From Methanothermobacter sp. (GTDB lineage: Archaea > Methanobacteriota > Methanobacteria > Methanobacteriales > Methanothermobacteraceae): a stretch of 64,000 bases of DNA. Where the stretch lies: assembly GCF_030055425.1 (NCBI RefSeq), contig NZ_JASFYE010000001.1:178901-242900 (forward strand), in the 5' to 3' direction. A program made the position numbers and the translations under genes. How positions within the stretch are numbered: position 1 is the stretch's first letter; every line of letters begins with the position of its first letter. Below the pieces are notes generated by a model, which was not told where the DNA came from, did no database searches, and worked only from the letters and a program-made list of their open reading frames with translations. This document shows, piece after piece, positions 57,024-64,000 of this stretch.

Positions 57024-58228
57024 ACAGGAAGGTTTCAAAATTCCTCAAAGATTACAGGGTTATACTCCTCCTCGTCCTTGTTGCAGCTAGTATAGCTGCG
57101 GTGTCAACCCTGGGGATCCAGCAGGGTCTCGACCTCAAGGGGGGTTCACTCATACAGATACAGCTTGAAAAGCCGGTGGATGCTGCCACAATGAATACAG
57201 TGACAAGCGTTCTGGACAAGAGGCTAAACATATTCGGTGTCAAGGACGTGAAGGTGCGTGCCAGTGGCGATCAGAACGTTATAGTTGAGATTGCAGGTGT
57301 CCAGCCTGATCAGGTTGCGGACATAGTTGGGACACCCGGTAAATTTGAGGCCAGGATAGGAAACGAAACCGTCCTCACAGGGGCGGACATTGTGAGTGTC
57401 CAGGCACCCATAATCACAGCCAATGAATGGGAGGTGCCCTTCAAGCTTTCAACTGCAGGGGCTCAGAGGTTCGCCGAGGCTGCCAGGGGCAAAGCAGGGC
57501 AACCAGTCAACATGTACCTGGATGACCGTCTGATCACCTCCCCTGAGATTTCACCGGAGGTTGCAACAGGAAAGCCGACCACGGACGTCCGTATAACAGG
57601 GGCTGAGAACAGCAAGGAGGAGGCTGAGGCTCAGGCCAAGGAGATAGAGACACTCCTGAAATCAGGGTCTCTTCCTGTGAAGGTTAAAATTGTTGGTGTG
57701 AGCAGTGTATCCGCTGAACTCGGAAAACAGTTTGCAGAGGGTGCACTCATCGCCGGGCTCCTCGCTGTCCTTGCAATTGCCGTCATACTCATAATACGCT
57801 ACAGGACCCCCATCCTTGTTGTGCCCATCTTCATGACGACACTTGCAGAACTCATAATCATACTGGGTGCGGCTGCTGTTATAAGGTGGAACATTGACCT
57901 TGCGGCAATAGCAGGTATACTGGCAGCCATAGGTACCGGTGTGGATGACCAGATCATCATAACAGACGAGGTGCTGGCAGGTGAGGGCAGGAGAACCAGA
58001 CGTAAGTTCAGGATAAAGGACGCATTCTTCATAATATTCGCATCTGCAGGTACCCTGATAGCCGCAATGCTTCCACTGGCCTACGTGGGCTTTTCAAGGG
58101 GTGCCACGGGTATAGGTCTCCTTTCAGGTTTCGCATTCACCACCGTCCTTGGGGTGCTTATAGGTGTGTTCATAACAAGGCCGGTGTATGCAAAGTTCAT
58201 TGAAACCTTCAATCTGGGTAAAAGGTGA
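57020..58228 (+). CDS. secD: Protein translocase subunit SecD
   Basis: 402 aa. Partner of SecF, with six membrane segments: first at about 12-30, then a large external domain ([19 protein letters not shown]; about 35-230) and five helices. The second-domain signatures [15 protein letters not shown] and [21 protein letters not shown] are typical. Archaeal SecD is shorter than bacterial. ATG at 57020 overlaps secF. Downstream 18 nt is pyrI, so a mixed operon is possible. Confidence 0.93.
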   Translation: MNRKVSKFLKDYRVILLLVLVAASIAAVSTLGIQQGLDLKGGSLIQIQLEKPVDAATMNTVTSVLDKRLNIFGVKDVKVRASGDQNVIVEIAGVQPDQVADIVGTPGKFEARIGNETVLTGADIVSVQAPIITANEWEVPFKLSTAGAQRFAEAARGKAGQPVNMYLDDRLITSPEISPEVATGKPTTDVRITGAENSKEEAEAQAKEIETLLKSGSLPVKVKIVGVSSVSAELGKQFAEGALIAGLLAVLAIAVILIIRYRTPILVVPIFMTTLAELIIILGAAAVIRWNIDLAAIAGILAAIGTGVDDQIIITDEVLAGEGRRTRRKFRIKDAFFIIFASAGTLIAAMLPLAYVGFSRGATGIGLLSGFAFTTVLGVLIGVFITRPVYAKFIETFNLGKR

Positions 58229-58246
58229 TCTGAAGGTGGGTATGAG

Positions 58247-58711
58247 ATGAAGAAACCCTTTGAACTGCGGGTCAAACCAATAAAGAACGGGACGGTTATA
58301 GACCATATAACCGCCAACAGGGCCCTCAATGTACTCAACATCCTTGGATTACCTGATGGGAGGAGCAAGGTGACGGTTGCCATGAACATGGATTCATCCC
58401 AGCTTGGCTCCAAGGACATTGTTAAGATAGAGAACAGGGAACTTGAGTCATCAGAGGTGGATCAGATAGCCCTGATAGCCCCGCGGGCCACCATAAACAT
58501 CATAAGGGATTACAAGATTGTTGAAAAGGCCAAGGTGAGGCTTCTGGATGAGGTCAGGGGCATCCTGAGGTGCCCCAACCCCAACTGTATCACAAACAGC
58601 GATGAGGGCGTTGAGAACAGGTTCTATGTCATATCAAAGGAACCCGTGATGCTGCGATGCTATTACTGTGAACGCCTCATTGAGACCGAGGAGATAGAAT
58701 CCCAGTTTTAG
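58247..58711 (+). CDS. pyrI: Aspartate carbamoyltransferase regulatory chain
   Basis: 154 aa. Binds CTP/ATP and zinc, and holds the PyrB trimers together. The N-terminal allosteric domain starts [13 protein letters not shown], with [11 protein letters not shown]; the zinc domain has CPNPNC and CYYC, four Cys. ATG at 58247 with GGTGGG upstream. pyrB is not adjacent, unlike in most genomes where pyrBI are together. Confidence 0.95.
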   Translation: MKKPFELRVKPIKNGTVIDHITANRALNVLNILGLPDGRSKVTVAMNMDSSQLGSKDIVKIENRELESSEVDQIALIAPRATINIIRDYKIVEKAKVRLLDEVRGILRCPNPNCITNSDEGVENRFYVISKEPVMLRCYYCERLIETEEIESQF

Positions 58712-58720
58712 GGTGATTCC

Positions 58721-60391
58721 ATGAGAGAGATTAAGGTATCTGCACTGGTCATCATGTTCCTCTTTCTTGTATCGCCTGCAGCCGGTGCTGTTTTTGTAAC
58801 CGATTCATCCCATGCCATTATAACGGCACCTGCAGCGGCACATACAAAAAGCGGACTTGTGGTGAGCAGTTACACTCCAGAGAAGTCCGTCCTCAAGTAT
58901 GTTAAGGGGATGGACACAGTTGTTGTTGGTGACGTTAAGGTTAACGGGACCCGTATCCCTGCAAGGACATCCTCCCTCTCACGTTACTGGAGCAGAAGCA
59001 ACGTGGTTGTCCTTGGAACCGGGTCAGACATCTCAGCAGCCTATGCTGCAATAAAAAATGATGCGCCCCTCCTTATAAGTGGAAAAACGCTGCCATCAGC
59101 CACCAGAACTGAAATAAAACGTTTGAAGCCCAAGAAGATAATCATATGCGCCCCTGCATCAGCCATACCCTCATCATCACTGAAGGGCCTTGGCATACCC
59201 TACCAGAGGGTTTGGTATGGCAGTGATTCAGCCACACTGAGCGCCCTTCAGCCAAAATCAGGACCAAGGGTTATGGCACCCAGGTCGCTTCTCCCAGTGG
59301 CGATGACGCTCTGGAGATCAGGCGTATTCTCCACATCCACATCAGTTAGAGTCAATGGAACGGTTCTCTGGTCATCAGGTTATCCAACCACATCCGTTAT
59401 AATGAACCGCTACGCCTCAGGTACGCCGGAGACCATATACATGAGTTCAGACAGGCTGAATGGTGTTAATGGAAGAACACTAATGGAATCCATAAAGGCA
59501 GAGATAGCAGGGTCAGCCAGGGTTATAATAGATGAGAGGTCACCTGCCCCCGGGGAAGCCGACCGTGCCATTAAGAATGCCCCCCCAGGCTCTCTTGCCG
59601 TTTACATAGCGGCTGCATGTCCCGGGACGATGTACAGTACCATCTCAGGGATAAAATCAGGTTACCTCAGATCATACGCATCCAGGCTCGACGGCGTGGC
59701 CTATGTGAACTACGGTAGCCTCAACCTTGAGAAGACCAGTTACCTGTCAAGGGCCTGGGATGATAACTTCTCAAATGTCTACTTTGCAGGTATCAGTAAA
59801 CCCTCAGAGTACCTCAGGAGTGCAGGTATTCTCCTCCTGGAACCAAAGGTTTTACCCCAGAGCCAGCAGGTCCACTTCACAGCAATGAATCTCATCGACT
59901 ACGCCTACTCTGCAGATGGCGAGCACATGAGGACCGTGAATTCATCAGTTTACATCGCAAGGCATGAGATCGATCCAACCACTCTTTCAGCAGATGCCCG
60001 CCGCATAGTCAGTGGTAATACAACCGAAATGTCCCGGGAGGAGTGGGTCTACCTTGCATCCCAGTACATAGCAGGGCTTCCCATCAGAAAGAACACAACT
60101 GCAATATCAGACGCCAGTTCATCAAGCAACACCTACACTGGGACACTCACAAGGTCTGAGTACCGTGATGCTGCAAGGAGGGTCTATGAATTCGCAAAGA
60201 CCAACAGGAGGCTTCCATCCTATGTTTCAGTGGGTGATAAGAAGCTTGGAAGGGACGAGTACACACTGATGTTTGCACAGATAATCCAGAACCACACAGA
60301 TAAGAGCAAGATGGTGTTCCCATCATCTGTTAAGGTGGGTGAGAGCCTCATTGAAACTGTGGTCCAGTTCATAAAGGACCTCATAACATAG
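58721..60391 (+). CDS. Secreted pseudomurein-binding cell surface protein (CWB2-like plus PMBR)
   Basis: 556 aa; ATG at 58721 with GGTGATTCC upstream. Signal peptide at about 1-23 (VIMFLFLVSPAAGAVF). Residues ~35-170 hold two repeats like the putative cell-wall-binding repeat 2 (for example NVVVLGTGSDISAAYAAI and NDAPLLISGKTLPSATRTEI). A middle domain follows, and the C-terminus has a pseudomurein-binding repeat (about 475-525; TRSEYRDAARRVYEFAKTNR). Attaches to the wall and may carry glycan or an enzyme. It lacks a recognisable catalytic centre. 9 nt after pyrI, so co-transcribed with secF-secD-pyrI. Confidence 0.83.
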   Translation: MREIKVSALVIMFLFLVSPAAGAVFVTDSSHAIITAPAAAHTKSGLVVSSYTPEKSVLKYVKGMDTVVVGDVKVNGTRIPARTSSLSRYWSRSNVVVLGTGSDISAAYAAIKNDAPLLISGKTLPSATRTEIKRLKPKKIIICAPASAIPSSSLKGLGIPYQRVWYGSDSATLSALQPKSGPRVMAPRSLLPVAMTLWRSGVFSTSTSVRVNGTVLWSSGYPTTSVIMNRYASGTPETIYMSSDRLNGVNGRTLMESIKAEIAGSARVIIDERSPAPGEADRAIKNAPPGSLAVYIAAACPGTMYSTISGIKSGYLRSYASRLDGVAYVNYGSLNLEKTSYLSRAWDDNFSNVYFAGISKPSEYLRSAGILLLEPKVLPQSQQVHFTAMNLIDYAYSADGEHMRTVNSSVYIARHEIDPTTLSADARRIVSGNTTEMSREEWVYLASQYIAGLPIRKNTTAISDASSSSNTYTGTLTRSEYRDAARRVYEFAKTNRRLPSYVSVGDKKLGRDEYTLMFAQIIQNHTDKSKMVFPSSVKVGESLIETVVQFIKDLIT

Positions 60392-60485
60392 ATGTGCCAA
60401 AAACATCTTTTTTAATTTAAAATACCCTTTTCGGCTCTTTTAATTTAATATGCTTTTTCTGCAAAATATAACGGATATGGATAAT

Positions 60486-60505
60486 GTTCCAAAAAAGGAA
60501 GGAAC
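60486..60505. terminator. Possible terminator hairpin
   Basis: GTTCC (60486-60490) pairs with GGAAC (60501-60505) around a run of A; on the minus strand the loop reads as T-rich. It lies directly beyond the frame-B stop of the M14 gene remnant and may end that transcript. Confidence 0.35.
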
Positions 60506-60508
60506 AGA

Positions 60509-60633
60509 TTATTCCCCCACAGCAGATGCCTCTATACCTATAACTTCGGCTCTGGGGAGTTCCACAATAAAATTACCTCTGTTAAGAGGCCATTGAACAC
60601 CCAAATTATCTTCCCTAGGTATGGTGACCTCAT
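60509..60633 (-). pseudogene. Out-of-frame C-terminal remnant of the M14 peptidase gene
   Basis: Directly after the TGA of the secreted peptidase (60636-60634), one of the other frames stays open to TAA at 60511-60509. It reads LNEVTIPREDNLGVQW, then PLNRGNFIVELPRAEVIGIE and ASAVGE, which looks like a beta-rich protein tail and not random sequence. One added base before CTG AAT GAG (such as a lost C in ATCATCTG) would fuse it to the upstream frame and extend the peptidase by about 41 residues. Either a real frameshift or a sequence error. Confidence 0.5.
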
Positions 60634-61425
60634 TCAGATGATGCTGTTGTACTTAAGGAAGGCTATCATCTGGGTGTAGGATTTTGTAACACTACCCGAT
60701 GCAACTGAACCATGGGGTGACCTGACCTCCCCTGTAACTGCAGGGATACCTGCAAGGTTGCAGACATCCTCAAGGGCTCCTGGATAATCCTTACCTGCCA
60801 CCTGTGATGGTATGAGGGCTGATCCACTGTAGCGGCTCATATATGATGCCATCCTGTAGCTCTCATAGGTTGGTATCCTTGTGCAGAGAATCGATGTTTT
60901 CCCTGGCACTCCACCGGGCCTTGTTGAGTGGAAGTCCCCCACGGCACTCACACCCCTTGAAGCAGCCAGCTGAACTATCCTGTTGGATGGTGTGCCCCTA
61001 ACATTTGCAATGCTGTTGGGGTTCTTACCATTCCAGTACCTGGAACTCCGGGCAGTGGACGATGGTATGAGGAACGGTACAACGTAGACCGTCCCGTTTA
61101 TCCTTTTACCTGCAAGATAATTTATGAGTTTAACAGCGGCAATTGAAGCTGGAAGTTCATTTCCATGGACACCTGCAACTATTATAACCTTCCTGCTACC
61201 ATTTCCAAATGTGAACATTGGAGTGCCCTTTTTTGCAGCCTGAAAAACCTCTGATGTTACAGGTGTGCGGGGAGAGTAGTTCCTGATGTAATAGTTCTTT
61301 GATACATCTCCCCCTGTACCTGTATAGATGATCTCGGTTTTGAGTGCTGAAACCACGGGCACAGATGAAAGGAGGAATGCGACTGTAACAAGAATGGTTA
61401 GAAATTTCAACGGTGCTTTTCTCAT
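60634..61425 (-). CDS. Secreted M14-family zinc peptidase (AspA/AstE-like)
   Basis: 263 aa as read. Signal peptide at about residues 1-27. Zinc ligands HGNE (His87, Glu90) and His166 in GDFHSTRPGG; catalytic Glu233 in VTGEVRSPHG. This is the M14 carboxypeptidase / succinylglutamate-desuccinylase-like fold. As a secreted enzyme it could trim the peptide cross-links of pseudomurein; this is inferred from the signal peptide and neighbours. The coding region probably continues in another frame through 60509 (see remnant), so the C-terminal beta domain may be lost. ATG at 61425 with AAGGTGAGG upstream. Confidence 0.78.
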   Translation of the reverse strand: MRKAPLKFLTILVTVAFLLSSVPVVSALKTEIIYTGTGGDVSKNYYIRNYSPRTPVTSEVFQAAKKGTPMFTFGNGSRKVIIVAGVHGNELPASIAAVKLINYLAGKRINGTVYVVPFLIPSSTARSSRYWNGKNPNSIANVRGTPSNRIVQLAASRGVSAVGDFHSTRPGGVPGKTSILCTRIPTYESYRMASYMSRYSGSALIPSQVAGKDYPGALEDVCNLAGIPAVTGEVRSPHGSVASGSVTKSYTQMIAFLKYNSII

Positions 61426-61553
61426 AAATCCTCACCTTCCCTACCATATATTCAGCATCATATATTGGTTTTTGGTTCCGAAAAAACTTAATAAATTTGT
61501 CTTCCTTAACGTCCAGAAAATAAAAATTGTGAACTGGTTAAAAAAGCTAAAAG

Positions 61554-62732
61554 TTATAAATAAGATGCCAGGTGCCTTGCAAGGCGCCTTGCAAGTGCCA
61601 TGAGGGTGAGGATCGGCGGTGCCCCTGGTGCCTCAGGCAGAACACTGGCATCGGCCACAAAGAGGCCCTGAATTGATGTTTCAAGGTTCTCGTCCACAAC
61701 ATCCCCTATGGCCGCTGTACCCCCAGGGTGGGCTCCCCGGGGGCGTGTGGATCGTAGGGTATCTGCCCTTACACCCGCCTCAGATAGAACCGCCCCTGCA
61801 AGGGCAGCGCCCTCAGCGAGATACCTCACATCCCTCTGGGTGTGGTGCTTCACAACCCTATCAGCCTCCACACGGCCGCAGGCCTCATCCCTTATCTTGA
61901 CCATGAGCCCCAGGACGTCAACCCTATCCCTCTCAGGAAAGAGGAGGGTTGAGAAGTGGGGTGAGAGTATGAAGCCGTCCATTTCAATGAGTGCATTCAT
62001 CTGGACCTCATCACAGAACCCGATCCCATCAAATATGCCCCCCACCGTAACGAAGGTGTCCATGAAGAACTTTCTCCCTGCATCAATACCTGCCCTCATG
62101 AGGATCCTGGGGGTTTCAACTGCCCCTGCTGCCAGGACAACGGTTTCATCATGGAAACTGCCTGCTGAGGTTTCAATACCCCTGACCTTCCCCCCCTCCA
62201 GAATCAGATCCCTTGCCTCTGTCTCCTCAACCAGTACAGCGCCATGTTCAATTGCCTCATCCATGAATTCCCTTGCAGACCACTTGGCACTTTTGGGGCA
62301 GCCAAAGGAGCATTTACCGCATGGTCTGCATTTTTCGGCCCTTATGAACTTTGGCATCCTCCTTATTTCAAGCCCGAGGGACTCTGCCGCATCCATGAGG
62401 AGTGCGGTCCCCCTCCCGATGTGTGTATCAGGGAGTTCCCGCACATCAAGTTCCCTTTCAATGGCATCAAGATCATCTGTTATATCAACACCATAATCCT
62501 TCAGCGTGTCCTCAAGGACCCTTACGGCGTTACCTGCTGCCACCAGCGTCGATCCGCCAACGCAGCTTGTTTTGAGGATGTCAGGGTCATCTGAACTCTC
62601 ATCGTAGCACAGAAATGCATCCCCATCCTGAACGTAGGGGCCCCTTTCTATTACGGTAACATCAAATCCTCCCACTGCAAGTTCCCTTGCAAGGGTTGCC
62701 CCTGAGGCCCCTGAACCGACTATGAGAACCAT
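61554..62732 (-). CDS. GMC-like FAD-dependent oxidoreductase with a ferredoxin-like Cys motif
   Basis: 392 aa; ATG at 62732 with AGGTGAAT 2 nt upstream. FAD-binding Rossmann motif VLIVGSGASGATLAREL and C-terminal ADASVLPEAPGAPPILTLMALA, with the GMC-type HPGGTAAIG segment. Smaller than usual GMC enzymes (500-600 aa). Residues 135-145 contain CRPCGKCSFGCP, a CX2CX2CX3C pattern like an iron-sulfur cluster site. Electron transfer between FAD and a ferredoxin is possible. Immediately downstream of the ferredoxin/DUF39 genes on the same strand (42 nt apart). Substrate unknown. Confidence 0.85.
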   Translation of the reverse strand: MVLIVGSGASGATLARELAVGGFDVTVIERGPYVQDGDAFLCYDESSDDPDILKTSCVGGSTLVAAGNAVRVLEDTLKDYGVDITDDLDAIERELDVRELPDTHIGRGTALLMDAAESLGLEIRRMPKFIRAEKCRPCGKCSFGCPKSAKWSAREFMDEAIEHGAVLVEETEARDLILEGGKVRGIETSAGSFHDETVVLAAGAVETPRILMRAGIDAGRKFFMDTFVTVGGIFDGIGFCDEVQMNALIEMDGFILSPHFSTLLFPERDRVDVLGLMVKIRDEACGRVEADRVVKHHTQRDVRYLAEGAALAGAVLSEAGVRADTLRSTRPRGAHPGGTAAIGDVVDENLETSIQGLFVADASVLPEAPGAPPILTLMALARRLARHLASYL

Positions 62733-62773
62733 CAATTCACCTTTTCTTCAGGATCTGAAAACCGGATCTGGTT

Positions 62774-63160
62774 TCATTCAAATAGCATTATGGCCCTTGT
62801 AGGGCATGAGTTCACACAGAAGCTGCATCCTATGCACTTCTGGTCGTCAATCCTGATCTCCCAGTCGTCCTCGATGCATATGGCGCTTACAGGACAGAGT
62901 GAGACGCAGGCCCCGCAGTCCACGCACTTCTCCCTGTCCTTTTTTACCACCCTCATTGCGGGGTGAACCTCAATTCCAGCGTCCTCTATGAACTCTATTC
63001 CCTTCCTCTCCTCCGGACCGCTTATCTCAACGAGCATCTTACCCCCACGGGGGGTGATGTTGGCACGGAGTATGTTGAAGTCAATGTCGTACCGCTTTAT
63101 TGCCTCTGAGATTATGGATTTGTTAACGATGTTAGGTGAGAATTTAAGCCAGGCCTTCAT
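62774..63160 (-). CDS. NIL-domain [4Fe-4S] ferredoxin (homocysteine biosynthesis)
   Basis: 128 aa. N-terminal NIL domain (residues 1-72; [36 protein letters not shown]). C-terminal two-cluster ferredoxin, [12 protein letters not shown] and [12 protein letters not shown]. In Methanosarcina the homologue MA1822 works with the DUF39 protein MA1821 to make homocysteine from aspartate semialdehyde and sulfide. The same pair is here: the stop/start overlap with the upstream DUF39-CBS gene is 4 nt (ATGA). Confidence 0.93.
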   Translation of the reverse strand: MKAWLKFSPNIVNKSIISEAIKRYDIDFNILRANITPRGGKMLVEISGPEERKGIEFIEDAGIEVHPAMRVVKKDREKCVDCGACVSLCPVSAICIEDDWEIRIDDQKCIGCSFCVNSCPTRAIMLFE

Positions 63161-64000
63161 ATTGACTCTCCCCTATTCTCCAGTTTTCCTATCAGCCTTG
63201 AAATATCCTCTGCTGTGATTATACCCTTCACCCGGTTTTCCTCATCCACTATCGGTAAACCAGATATGTTATATTTATCTATACGTCTTGCAACAACGTC
63301 AACTGGTTCATTTTCCCGTGCTACGATTACCCTACGGGTCATTACATCCTTAAGGCTTTTCTTGCCCCTTGCAACTGCATCTGCGATGTCCCATGATGTC
63401 ACAATACCCCTGAGGATACCCTGGCTGTCAACAACAGGTATATGGTTTATGCTGTTATCAACCATCTTCCTTGCCACCTCCCTGAGGTCGTCATCCTCAT
63501 GGGTCATTATGACGGGTTTGCTCTCGAGTTCCCTCACCATTATTGAGGGTCTCCTTATTTCCAGTGGCCTTGTGGAATGCCCCCTTGATGGTAGGGGTTT
63601 CACCGGCTCTGTGAGGAGGAAATCTCCCATTTCAATCCATGATTTCAGTTCCTCTGCAATCTCCCTCGCCTTTTTAAGTGATGAAAGTGGAGATGTCGGG
63701 ACCTCAACACCATTTATTTCAATTTTACCTGATCTCAGCTCCTTATAGTTTGTTTCCATGACAACTGGCCTTGATCTTCTTGGAACACCGTAGTCTATCA
63801 CCCTGCAGACTATTTCCTCATCTGATATTCCTGTTGCCGCCGCTATATCCTCATTGAGCACTGGGATGGGTATCCCCGCCCCAACATAGAGTGTAGGGCC
63901 GTACCTTGGCATGGTCGCCCCCCTCACGTATTCAGGGTCCATCTCCTTCATATCACCCCTTACCATGAGGGTCCCTGCAGCTGAAACAGGAACACCATTA
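63157..64000 (-). CDS. L-aspartate semialdehyde sulfurtransferase (DUF39 plus CBS pair), C-terminal part
   Basis: The right window edge cuts this gene; 281 codons are visible and the frame is open to the edge (reads [18 protein letters not shown] at the beginning). It contains the end of DUF39 (COG1900; [21 protein letters not shown]) and two CBS domains (about 63525-63355 and 63345-63185). The family forms homocysteine with the NIL-ferredoxin. The ATG at 63966 is internal, not the start. CBS domains may sense SAM or adenine nucleotides and regulate the enzyme. The active-site Cys would lie in the missing N-terminal part. Confidence 0.9.
   Translation of the reverse strand, partial: NGVPVSAAGTLMVRGDMKEMDPEYVRGATMPRYGPTLYVGAGIPIPVLNEDIAAATGISDEEIVCRVIDYGVPRRSRPVVMETNYKELRSGKIEINGVEVPTSPLSSLKKAREIAEELKSWIEMGDFLLTEPVKPLPSRGHSTRPLEIRRPSIMVRELESKPVIMTHEDDDLREVARKMVDNSINHIPVVDSQGILRGIVTSWDIADAVARGKKSLKDVMTRRVIVARENEPVDVVARRIDKYNISGLPIVDEENRVKGIITAEDISRLIGKLENRGESI

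Overview
The window reads as chromosomal DNA of a thermophilic hydrogenotrophic methanogen, almost certainly a Methanothermobacter close to M. thermautotrophicus. Evidence: genes for methanopterin, methanofuran, coenzyme F420 and coenzyme B biosynthesis; archaeal-type HMG-CoA synthase, thermosome, histone, Hel308 and DUF460 proteins; pseudomurein-binding repeats and a PeiW/PeiP-like endoisopeptidase, which point to a pseudomurein wall; TATA boxes combined with strong GGAGGTGA-type ribosome binding sites. Nearly all of the window is ordinary, tightly packed core genome. I saw no insertion sequence, CRISPR array, provirus or replication origin.

Layout. 1-5.9 kb: a partial Lon protease, a PAS-only protein, cobyric acid synthase, a DASS-type anion transporter and a DUF1624 membrane protein. 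5.98-6.13 kb: two tRNA-Gly genes. 6.4-8.6 kb: HMG-CoA synthase and thiolase (mevalonate entry). 9.0-12.5 kb: thermosome, divergent from a pseudomurein endoisopeptidase-like gene, then a metal-dependent cyclase-family hydrolase. 13.2-19.3 kb (minus strand): shikimate kinase, chorismate mutase, ribosomal protein S17e, aspartokinase, dapA, dapB, asd and a PAP2 phosphatase in one row. 19.4-28.7 kb: sppA, a small CPYC redox protein, cbiD, an AT-rich glycosyltransferase, moaC, Hel308, two DUF2115 paralogues, small membrane/PRC/DUF2098 genes and an S2P-CBS protease. 28.8-32.6 kb: Elp3, deoC, a cyclophilin-like gene and cofH. 32.8-36.2 kb: histone, rubrerythrin, a PAS histidine kinase and tRNA-Val/tRNA-Phe. 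36.4-42.7 kb: a tRNA methylthiotransferase, pcm, a zinc protein, a homoaconitase small subunit, beta-RFAP synthase, a tetraether-lipid-synthase-like radical SAM enzyme and, divergently, CDP-archaeol synthase. 42.8-49.5 kb (minus): an anchored M14-like peptidase, mfnF, mfnD, wecC, wecB and DUF460. 49.6-58.7 kb: truA, a DMT transporter, a V4R protein, hisA, ribL, a secreted transglutaminase, argC, a flavodoxin, secF, secD and pyrI. 58.7-64 kb: a pseudomurein-binding surface protein, a secreted M14 peptidase with a likely 3' frameshift, a GMC-like oxidoreductase, and the NIL-ferredoxin/DUF39-CBS pair for homocysteine synthesis.

How the genes fit together. Three themes stand out. First, the cell envelope: tetraether synthase beside CarS, isoprenoid entry enzymes, UDP-ManNAcA synthesis, SecDF, and five extracytoplasmic proteins for binding or cutting pseudomurein. 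Second, methanogenic cofactors (cbiP, cbiD, cofH, hacB, mptG, mfnD, mfnF). Third, aspartate-family and aromatic amino acids, with aspartate semialdehyde feeding lysine and, through the DUF39/NIL-ferredoxin pair, homocysteine. The most notable sequence-level observations are three genes whose only plausible start, judged from TATA box and Shine-Dalgarno position, is a non-AUG/GUG/UUG codon (ATT, CTG, ATT); a frameshifted peptidase 3' end; and four short diverged tandem duplications at gene boundaries.
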